From a virus, in the IMG/VR virus record IMGVR_UViG_3300044568_003008, positions 1 through 24,327 of that record: a stretch of 24,327 bases of DNA, one strand, 5' to 3'. The notes beneath the pieces were generated by a model. It made no database searches and was not told the DNA's origin. It worked only from the letters and a program-made list of their open reading frames with translations. Positions 15,613 through 21,476 of this stretch are shown here, one piece after another. How positions within the stretch are numbered: position 1 is the stretch's first letter; the number at the start of each line of letters is the position of its first letter. Made by a program: the position numbers and the translations under genes.

Positions 15613-16235
15613 CGAGTAAGTTTTCTTTCAGCATAACTACGTTTTAGACTTTCAGAAATCTTTTGTTTTGTTTCTTGATTTGCTTTTTTACCCTTATTAA
15701 TTAAAGATAATTTTATCTTTGTTTCTTCTGAATGTTTTTTGCCAGGTTTTCCCTGTCGCTGCTGAGACATTTTTTCTTTTACTTCATTAGTTCTTTTTTT
15801 ACCTGTATTTGCTTCACTTAATTTTTTCTTTTGTTCTTCACTCATTGCCTTGCCTTTATTCCAAGGAATTCTTTTTTTAGCATATTCTGAGAGTGCCTTG
15901 CGACCTGTTTCTGACATCTTCTTTGGCTTCCTGAGTTTTGCTTTCCATTCTTCTGTAAAATTTGTAATTCTACCAGAAACCCCATCTCCACCATCTGTAA
16001 GATTTCTAAGTATTCCTGTTCCTATATCTTTACGACCATATTGTGCGATTAATTTTACTTCTAAATCCAAAGCTTCTTGTTCAGTAAGATTATTTTGAAG
16101 TATACAGATTCTTGACAAATCTGTTGGTTTAGATGTAACCCTGGTTGATGTCCAGGCTCGTTTGCCGGAACCTTTACCTATATAGTACGGAGTTAAATCT
16201 TCTCTAAGATAAGCATATACATAATATTTGTTCAT
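15609..16235 (-). CDS. GIY-YIG homing endonuclease with NUMOD3 repeats
   Basis: A site-specific DNA endonuclease, probably a selfish gene. The N-terminal 90 residues carry the nuclease signature: YVYAYLRED (5-13) and PYYIGKGSGKRAW (16-28) stand for GIY-YIG, with R26, and the metal-binding Glu is E59 in LDLEVKLIAQYG. The C-terminus (about 120-208) holds basic DNA-binding NUMOD3-type repeats: NKGKAMSEEQKKKLSEA, GKPGKKHSEETKIKLSL and NQETKQKISESLK. The open frame extends to a TTG at 16262, but the ATG at 16235 starts directly with MNKYYVYAYL, as expected for the domain, so I chose it. The gene lies just after the mini-DnaE gene and meets the plus-strand gene tail to tail. It is more AT- and Lys-rich than its neighbours, which fits an invader. 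Confidence 0.9.
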   Translation of the reverse strand: MNKYYVYAYLREDLTPYYIGKGSGKRAWTSTRVTSKPTDLSRICILQNNLTEQEALDLEVKLIAQYGRKDIGTGILRNLTDGGDGVSGRITNFTEEWKAKLRKPKKMSETGRKALSEYAKKRIPWNKGKAMSEEQKKKLSEANTGKKRTNEVKEKMSQQRQGKPGKKHSEETKIKLSLINKGKKANQETKQKISESLKRSYAERKLTR

Positions 16236-16262
16236 ACAAATATTTAGCATTAATGCGTCCAA

Positions 16263-16835
16263 CTAGCATTTTTCGTCAAGTAAATTTAAGTTAACAATTA
16301 CTAAATGTGCGTAGGCACAAGAATGAGCCTTTTTGAAGCTGTAGCCGTCCTCTGTTTTATCCCAAACAGTTTCAGCAACTTCTTTCCAAGACTTACCTAT
16401 TAGGTGCCTCTTTGCGGGTCTGATGACAGCCAAAAACATCATTAATCGTGTCACAGAGTCCACAGGCTCTGGCATTTTAAGCAAGGTATCGTAGTGATTG
16501 TTGATGTGTATCAATTGACCGCAAATCGCAGGATCATATAACTTGGTCCAATCGGGTTCCTGCATGAGCTTGATCAAATGTGTTTCACTCTTAACCTGTT
16601 TATATACATGAACATTTAGTAAGTCTAGTTTCATATAGCCACGCTCTTCTGCCGCCTGATAGTCTAAACTAGCTGATCCTGAGAATGGATCTACGGGTAT
16701 ATCTGTGGCGTATACTCCTGTATTATGGCGAGTTAATCGACCATCACGGATAATACTAGCTGGTGTTACATTTAACAAGTCTAATACCTGTTGACGATCA
16801 GCGAAGTCTATGTCGATGTCTGATTTAAATTTCAT
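16263..16835 (-). CDS. Mini-DnaE: C-family DNA polymerase palm-like protein, 190 aa
   Basis: The protein looks like a condensed DnaE (Pol III alpha, about 1160 aa in E. coli). Numbered from the ATG at 16835: KSDIDIDF (4-11) matches the DnaE motif PDFDVDF, which holds catalytic D401 and D403. RHNTGVYATDIPVD (36-49) matches the RHAAGVVI loop, and AEERGYMKLDLLNV (62-75) matches EAAGLVKFDFLGL, with D71 in the place of catalytic D555. Later IRPAKRHLI and YSFKKAHSCAYAHLVIV (165-181) match the RPGP and FNKSHAAAYALL stretches. The PHP, thumb and clamp-binding parts are absent. A TTG at 16847 would add four residues; the ATG leaves a normal 11-base overlap with the methyltransferase gene. Related proteins occur in cyanophages as hypotheticals, as I recall. 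Whether it polymerises is unknown. Confidence 0.72.
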   Translation of the reverse strand: MKFKSDIDIDFADRQQVLDLLNVTPASIIRDGRLTRHNTGVYATDIPVDPFSGSASLDYQAAEERGYMKLDLLNVHVYKQVKSETHLIKLMQEPDWTKLYDPAICGQLIHINNHYDTLLKMPEPVDSVTRLMMFLAVIRPAKRHLIGKSWKEVAETVWDKTEDGYSFKKAHSCAYAHLVIVNLNLLDEKC

Positions 16836-17535
16836 TCCGTAACCCAATAAACTTTTTATCTACCATTTGATTCGATTCCACATGCCATTCCCATATATGA
16901 TCAGGTAGGTCTTTAAAATCATTAAAGTTATAGTTTTTTAAATTTACTGCCGCTAGAATCATTCGTTGTCTTAGATCTTGATAAAACGCTTTAAAATAAA
17001 CTATTTTCCAACCATATACAGATAAACAATCGTCGATCCATTTTAAATTAGGTGCACCTACTAATATTTTATCATATCCATTATGCCCGTTTCGCACATT
17101 ATCAGTTTGTTCAACACACCAATCTATACTAGGCAAAGGTGTTTCCGGTCCAAATTCAGTTTCTAATATAATATGTTTTGCTTTGCTTTCACAGATAGTT
17201 TGCAATAATAAATTATGATCAGCGATATGATAAAACATTCCAAAAGTAACTACGGTATCAACATTTTTTAAAAATCCAATCATTTGATCTTTATTGCACG
17301 CATCTCCTGTAACATAATCAACATTATCAAAATTTAACGATTTAGCCAACTTTATAGATTGTTGAACCAAATGTTCTCTTGGTTCGACTCCAATGACTGT
17401 TTTTGCACCATATTCACTACAACAGATACTGCTTTCACCTGTATGTGATGCCAAATCTAAAACGTGCTGATCTGCCAGCATAAATTCTAAACTTTTAGGC
17501 ACAAAAAATTCAAAATCTGAATTGCGAAATTTCAT
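16825..17535 (-). CDS. Class I SAM-dependent methyltransferase
   Basis: The 236-residue protein shows the Rossmann-type methyltransferase series: motif I VLDLASHTGESS (25-36), acidic end of strand 2 VIGVEPREH (47-55, E51), YVTGDAC (74-80, D78) and the motif IV region VDTVVTFGMFYHIADH (92-107), followed by HIILETEFGP (121-130). The C-terminus (DLRQRMILAAV, HIWEWHVES) is unlike common DNA methyltransferases, and there is no DPPY or PCQ motif, so a small-molecule, glycan or RNA target is more likely than DNA; the HIADH loop resembles CmoB-type enzymes slightly. It starts within the stop of the 62-residue gene upstream (ATGA). It is AT-rich compared with the flanking conserved phage genes, so it is probably an accessory insertion. 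Confidence 0.8.
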   Translation of the reverse strand: MKFRNSDFEFFVPKSLEFMLADQHVLDLASHTGESSICCSEYGAKTVIGVEPREHLVQQSIKLAKSLNFDNVDYVTGDACNKDQMIGFLKNVDTVVTFGMFYHIADHNLLLQTICESKAKHIILETEFGPETPLPSIDWCVEQTDNVRNGHNGYDKILVGAPNLKWIDDCLSVYGWKIVYFKAFYQDLRQRMILAAVNLKNYNFNDFKDLPDHIWEWHVESNQMVDKKFIGLRNEI

Positions 17536-17720
17536 AGTTTCTCAATGGTATAATTTTTAGGATCTGGTGCTTGCGGTGGATTATTGATCGCATACTCTAT
17601 TCTATCTAGCTGCATCCTAGCCTGTTGGACGTCATAGTTAAGCAAAATCAGTTCTGACTTAACAGATACTAGTTCTGTTTTCAACTCATCAAATAATACT
17701 TTAAGCTCATCGGCGATCAT
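17532..17720 (-). CDS. Small coiled-coil protein, 62 aa
   Basis: The frame is open from 17753, but a strong AGGAGG ribosome-binding site lies 8 bases before the ATG at 17720, which also overlaps the TGA of the zinc-finger gene (ATGA). I therefore take MIADELKVLFDELKTEL as the N-terminus. Residues 1-45 form one long charged/hydrophobic heptad helix (ELKTELVSVKSELILLNYDV), followed by a Pro-rich end NNPPQAPDPKNY. No enzyme motif is present. It is likely an oligomeric adaptor; the partner is unknown. It has the best Shine-Dalgarno sequence in the window, so it may be made in large amounts. Confidence 0.7.
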   Translation of the reverse strand: MIADELKVLFDELKTELVSVKSELILLNYDVQQARMQLDRIEYAINNPPQAPDPKNYTIEKL

Positions 17721-18418
17721 AGTTTCGCCTCCTGTAATATGCTTTTTATCCATTCAGTATCCGCCACATAATCTTGAAATTTCCTTTGCCAATAGTCTGG
17801 ATCTATCCAGGGTAAGATTATTCCCACCTGTTCTTCATTTAGTCCATCAAGGAAATCAACACCGCTGGCACAGTTATAGACAATCCAAGGACTAATCCTG
17901 CCATTACTGATATGATGGCAAATGCGATTAGCATTACCAAACCTAAAGTAATCACTAAATCCGTTTTTAAATTCGCCCAATTCATCTGCATAATCCTGCA
18001 TCTCCTTCAGTGCTCGTTCAAGCGCATCTTGGACTGCTTCCTTGCGCATATACGTTTTAAGATATTCTAAGTAGACTTTCTCATGCGTCCAATGATCAAG
18101 TTTTTTATTTTCTTTGATCACATAGTCAATAAACATCCTGGGATTGACCGCACGGATACCAACCATGTGACGTCCAAACTTAACAAACGCACGATAATAA
18201 GGACTGATCACAAAGTCCTCATATGACTTCATCTTAGCTGAACCTTGTGTTAGTTCATAAAAACGTAGATATGCTTGTAAGCCAAACTGCACACCTGTTT
18301 CTCGTTCCTGTTGCCAGCGACGTTTTTCTTCGCAAAGATGCGCCGCAAGTGTTGACTCCTTGCGGAACTCTTTGTCACAATACTTACATTTATAGCTCGG
18401 CTTTAATTGATTTGTCAT
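17717..18418 (-). CDS. Conserved phage zinc-finger protein, 233 aa
   Basis: The best start is the ATG at 18418 (MTNQLKPSYKCKYC); the longer frame from 18463 would overlap the upstream gene by 74 bases. Residues 9-30 form a zinc finger: C11-KY-C14, then KEFRKESTLAAHLCEEKRR with H27 and C29 as the likely remaining ligands (C2HC type). The remainder is helical, with GLQAYLRFYELTQGSAK, PYYRAFVKFGRHMVG, FRFGNANRICHHISNGRISP and WIVYNCASGVDFL. From memory this is a protein kept in many marine T4-like phages, always of unknown function. A single finger plus a helical body suggests nucleic-acid or protein binding within replication or transcription. It sits directly after the gp62-like gene, overlapping it by 29 bases. 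Confidence 0.75.
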   Translation of the reverse strand: MTNQLKPSYKCKYCDKEFRKESTLAAHLCEEKRRWQQERETGVQFGLQAYLRFYELTQGSAKMKSYEDFVISPYYRAFVKFGRHMVGIRAVNPRMFIDYVIKENKKLDHWTHEKVYLEYLKTYMRKEAVQDALERALKEMQDYADELGEFKNGFSDYFRFGNANRICHHISNGRISPWIVYNCASGVDFLDGLNEEQVGIILPWIDPDYWQRKFQDYVADTEWIKSILQEAKL

Positions 18419-18869
18419 CAAGTCCGAGGTTTCGTGCCATGTCTGCAATATCTCGTTTATCATTGATCTTCGCTAGTAGGTCTATTTCATCTGATTTTAA
18501 ATTAGGATATAACTTGGCCAAAAACTTTTGGCTCTTGTTATCACCTTCTTTCTTTTTGCTTTTCAACCAATAGTGGAACTGATTGCCCATGCCAGGACTA
18601 ACTGATGTGCAAGCCAACCACTGTAGTTTAGGGTGCCGGTTGATATCAAAGAAGTGTTTGTTCACACGCTCATTGGTAGCCATGAGATAATAGGCCTGCA
18701 TGTCTCCACTGCCACTTACATTAGCACCATACTTTAACATTAGATATGTTGAAAAACTTTTACGCTGTTCATCTGTAAACTTATCATAGTAAGCACGATC
18801 CTTGCGATCGTAAGCTGCCATCTCATTACCGATATAAAGTGGATCTGGATTGCTCACTTCTTGCTCCAT
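18390..18869 (-). CDS. 62: Probable sliding-clamp loader small subunit (gp62-like)
   Basis: In T4, gp62 joins gp44 to load the gp45 clamp. The 159-residue product has the plan I remember for gp62 of marine T4-like phages: an N-terminal FTDEQRKSFSTYLMLKYGA, then MQAYYLMATNERVNKHFFDI (about 59-78), HPKLQWLACTS, FHYWLKSKKK (about 101-110), KFLAKLYPNLKSDEIDLL and an end DIADMARNLGLDDKSIK. The 'YLM.NE.N.HFF' and 'WLK' blocks are the features used. T4 gp62 itself is only remotely alike. gp44 and gp45 are not in the window, so context gives little support beyond the surrounding replication genes. The ATG at 18869 overlaps the previous gene by 16 bases. An alternative is another conserved phage protein of unknown role. 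Confidence 0.55.
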   Translation of the reverse strand: MEQEVSNPDPLYIGNEMAAYDRKDRAYYDKFTDEQRKSFSTYLMLKYGANVSGSGDMQAYYLMATNERVNKHFFDINRHPKLQWLACTSVSPGMGNQFHYWLKSKKKEGDNKSQKFLAKLYPNLKSDEIDLLAKINDKRDIADMARNLGLDDKSIKAEL

Positions 18870-19102
18870 CCCTTGCTGAGATAGTTAAGTATTCGATCAA
18901 CGCTGGACTGCATGCTTTGATATTTGTTCTGTAGATTTTCAATTTCGTTCTGTTGACGATCTATTATTTTCAGCAATCTATCAAATGCAGCAGTTTGCTC
19001 GCGTAATTTTTTATCTTGACTTAATAAATTTGGGCGAGGGGGCGCATTTGGATCTACTGCCCGTTTCTTTTTCTGTTTAAACTGTTGTGGGTTAAATGCC
19101 AT
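18854..19102 (-). CDS. Small coiled-coil phage protein, 82 aa
   Basis: The N-terminus is basic and disordered (FNPQQFKQKKKRAVDPNAPP). Residues 28-75 make a long heptad helix (LREQTAAFDRLLKIID, EIENLQNKYQSMQSSV), and the end is Lys-rich. No known domain is seen. It overlaps the 85-residue gene by 11 bases and the gp62-like gene by 16, so all three are co-translated. A DNA- or replisome-associated tether is possible because of the basic tail and coiled coil; this is inference only. Confidence 0.75.
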   Translation of the reverse strand: MAFNPQQFKQKKKRAVDPNAPPRPNLLSQDKKLREQTAAFDRLLKIIDRQQNEIENLQNKYQSMQSSVDRILNYLSKGWSKK

Positions 19103-19349
19103 CTTTATAATCCTCTGAGAGCTTATATATAATTATACATTTTTCAACAGCTTCTGTCAATGCTGGATTTAGATTCCGTTTTGGATATATGTCATTCCAT
19201 AGGCGCTGTTCGATTAATTCTCGAGCCTCCCAACTTTGCCCAATCATAATGCGTTCACTTTCGGGAGCACCAAATTCACGGGCATAGGTAGTCAATCCCC
19301 CGTCTGGACTTTCATAGATATAAGTTGCTCCTGGTTTTAATTTGCCCAC
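19092..19349 (-). CDS. Conserved small phage protein, 85 aa
   Basis: The gene starts with GTG at 19349, one base after the TAA of the upstream gene (TAACGTG). The protein begins KLKPGATYIYESPDGGLTTY, then AREFGAPESERIMIG, WNDIYPKRNLNPALTEAVEK and IIIYKLSEDYKDG. It recalls a short protein found beside uvsW and small membrane genes in marine T4-like phages. Beta-rich N-terminus and helical C-terminus, no Cys pairs, no membrane span. Function unknown. Confidence 0.75.
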   Translation of the reverse strand: MGKLKPGATYIYESPDGGLTTYAREFGAPESERIMIGQSWEARELIEQRLWNDIYPKRNLNPALTEAVEKCIIIYKLSEDYKDGI

Positions 19350-19350
19350 G

Positions 19351-19500
19351 TTACCAATGCCTGATGATACCTGCTATGATGAATAAGTTAGTAATGATAT
19401 ATAACGCCACGATTGATGTCCTTAGTAAGGCTACTACATCTGCTTCTTGATCAGTGATGCCTTCTTTTTGCCCTAGAGCTTTGGCCCAAAGTCTCCACAT
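19351..19500 (-). CDS. Small single-span membrane protein, 49 aa
   Basis: The frame is open from 19581, but an AAAGGA ribosome-binding site lies 6 bases before the ATG at 19500, which gives MWRLWAKALGQKEG as N-terminus. The upstream gene ends at 19515, so this start also avoids the overlap. Residues 29-46 (SIVALYIITNLFIIAGII) form one clear transmembrane helix; the head (about 1-27) carries Lys/Arg and an acidic QEADVVALLRT. Very similar short proteins ending in a hydrophobic span and (R/H)HW are, as I recall, frequent in cyanophages. Possible roles are holin-like, envelope remodelling or host-membrane interaction, but no role is shown. Confidence 0.72.
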   Translation of the reverse strand: MWRLWAKALGQKEGITDQEADVVALLRTSIVALYIITNLFIIAGIIRHW

Positions 19501-19514
19501 GCTCAATCCTTTCT

Positions 19515-20015
19515 TTACCATATTTTTCCGTAGTCTACCACTTCGCTTTGGCGACTGATGTCTTTGACAAAATAAGCACACAGTGGATGCTCACCATCAG
19601 TGATAGGCACTGCCAGCATCTGTCCTGGACGCAGTTTCGGAAAATACCATTTGACGTCCTGATAGATATCTACTATCTCGATTGTGTGGAACTCTGGTTT
19701 GAAACTGTCTAGAGGATTAAAACAGAATACACTGAATCCTCTATCATTAATACTGGTCAATGGTATTACTTCTAAATCACCAAAGTCTGGTTCACCTATG
19801 AGTATCTGCCAGTCTACAGGCATCTTGACCAAGTGACCACCAATGCGTAATACCAATGCTGGACTGTTAAATGATTCTAAGAAGATCAGAGGTATAAAGA
19901 AGTAGTCTGGGTTCTTTGGATCGCTGTTATCTAATATGGCGAAACGTAGATCCTCGACTTCATCTGGTATCTCGTTCATCTCATACGCGGTATTTTCTAA
20001 TGTTAATATATACAT
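19515..20015 (-). CDS. Conserved phage protein next to uvsW, 166 aa
   Basis: The protein starts MYILTLENTAYEMNEIP and is rich in beta strands: FAILDNSDPKNPDYFFIPLI (26-45), LESFNSPALVLRIGG (46-60), MPVDWQILIGEPDFGDL and SINDRGFSVFCFNPLDSF, and it ends VKDISRQSEVVDYGKIW. I recall a close relative in most cyanophages, located directly behind uvsW, always unnamed. No enzyme motif is visible; the many prolines and aromatic residues suggest a compact beta domain. It begins 3 bases after the UvsW stop. Co-location with UvsW hints at a recombination or repair role, but the family has no known function. Confidence 0.78.
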   Translation of the reverse strand: MYILTLENTAYEMNEIPDEVEDLRFAILDNSDPKNPDYFFIPLIFLESFNSPALVLRIGGHLVKMPVDWQILIGEPDFGDLEVIPLTSINDRGFSVFCFNPLDSFKPEFHTIEIVDIYQDVKWYFPKLRPGQMLAVPITDGEHPLCAYFVKDISRQSEVVDYGKIW

Positions 20016-20018
20016 ATC

Positions 20019-21476
20019 TTATTGCCAATCTGTCTTTTCTACGACAAATGGGTAGTTAGCCTCCTTGTAAAATTGCTTTCTTTTTGTTAGATGCCGTTTG
20101 GCAAATTTGCATGTAGACGTTATGTCCCAGATCTGCACGAAATCTTTGTCTTCAGCTTTACGAATACCTCGACCAATTGACTGGATAACTCGAACAAAGC
20201 TCTTACCAGGCTCAACAAGCACAAGATTAAAAATACGAGGAATATTGATGCCAACAGCGGCAACACCATAAGTGGCAACAATAACTTTGTCATCCATCGT
20301 CGCAACATCGTCATATTGTTCTTTCCTATCATCTGCTTTAGTTCCTCCCGAAACGAATACTGCATCTTTAATTTTTTCTATTAATGCCTTACCTGGAGCA
20401 ATACGATCTACTAGGACTAGTGTATTACCACTTTTACGTATTGACTCTACTAACTGTGCGATATAGTCTAACCGCCCTTCTGTTTCTAATAGATATCGTA
20501 ATTCACTTTGATAATCTCGATATTCCACATGATCAACTAACTGTAGGACATTTACATGGCAGTTAGCTAACACGCCCTGTGATTGTAATTCACTGGCACT
20601 AAGACGGCCAATAACGTCTCCTATCGAACACTTTAGGCTGACAAATTCGTAATCTTCTTTAGGAATCGTGCCAGTTAATCCCCAACGGATAGGTATATGT
20701 GCCATTACCCCAGTAAGCAGAGTTTTCAGCGCATCTGCTTTGGCCATATGCACTTCGTCAACCATGACACAGACAACATCTTGTAGGAACTCGCCAATGG
20801 TGATGTCCACTTCATGATTGCGTGACCCTTTGAGTAAGATGTTCAAACTCTGCCAAGTGCAGATAGTATGTGTGCGACCAAACTCTTTACGGTCTCCAAA
20901 GTAAACACCGACATCTAGGCCCATGTTGATATAATCAGCTTCTGTCTGTGTGACTAATGATTTGTTTGGAACGATCACTACAGTCCTGCCATGTGGTTCA
21001 CAGCAATAACTCAATGCGGCAGTGATTAGTGTCTTACCTGCACCTGTGGCTACTTCCTGTAGGCATTGTGGATTAGCCAAGAACTTATTGATGATTTCAA
21101 CTTGATAATCACGCAATACGATTGGTTGTCCTGCCATAGGATGTTTAGCAGGCCAATTAATATGTTTGAATGTATCTTCTGTTACTTCTTCAAAGTCATA
21201 CTGTGTTTTATATTCACGCAGATCTTCTAACTCTAAACTGTAGCCCTGTTGATCTAAGTAAGGAATGATCTCTGGCAATAGGTTAACATAGGTGCTACCG
21301 CCCAATTGGAAGAACGCTACCTTACCATCCCAGCGACCTAGACGGACTGCGGGCAAATAGCGAGCACCTGGTATCTCATACTTAAACTTGTTTGAAAGTT
21401 CTTTGCGTTCATGTAGATCAAGTCCTTCTATCTTTACATTGACTTCGTCTTTGATTATCAGTCTTGCCACTGCCAT
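20019..21476 (-). CDS. uvsW: UvsW-type ATP-dependent DNA/RNA helicase
   Basis: UvsW is the T4 superfamily-2 helicase that unwinds branched recombination intermediates and R-loops and switches replication from origin- to recombination-driven. The 485-residue protein has the UvsW N-terminal domain (about 1-100, with PGARYLPAVRLGRWDGKVAF) and then the motor: Q-motif region LRDYQVEII (121-129), Walker A ATGAGKT (143-149), DEVH (240-243), LTGT (267-270), VATYGVAAVGINIP (400-413) and motif VI QSIGRGIRK (432-440). The length is close to T4 UvsW (503). Its ATG shares one base with the TAA of the molybdopterin enzyme gene (TAATG), so translation is coupled. It is expected to be made in the replication phase. 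Confidence 0.95.
   Translation of the reverse strand: MAVARLIIKDEVNVKIEGLDLHERKELSNKFKYEIPGARYLPAVRLGRWDGKVAFFQLGGSTYVNLLPEIIPYLDQQGYSLELEDLREYKTQYDFEEVTEDTFKHINWPAKHPMAGQPIVLRDYQVEIINKFLANPQCLQEVATGAGKTLITAALSYCCEPHGRTVVIVPNKSLVTQTEADYINMGLDVGVYFGDRKEFGRTHTICTWQSLNILLKGSRNHEVDITIGEFLQDVVCVMVDEVHMAKADALKTLLTGVMAHIPIRWGLTGTIPKEDYEFVSLKCSIGDVIGRLSASELQSQGVLANCHVNVLQLVDHVEYRDYQSELRYLLETEGRLDYIAQLVESIRKSGNTLVLVDRIAPGKALIEKIKDAVFVSGGTKADDRKEQYDDVATMDDKVIVATYGVAAVGINIPRIFNLVLVEPGKSFVRVIQSIGRGIRKAEDKDFVQIWDITSTCKFAKRHLTKRKQFYKEANYPFVVEKTDWQ

Noticed and set aside
16241-16248. GCTAAATA on the minus strand just before the homing endonuclease ATG as a late promoter
   Set aside because: The box lies only 5 bases from the chosen start, whereas the two good boxes lie 21-22 bases away; its sequence also differs from them.
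20120-20365. Minus-strand ORF in another frame inside uvsW, with a hydrophobic stretch
   Set aside because: It lies entirely in the conserved C-terminal motor of UvsW; the hydrophobic look comes from the frame shift.
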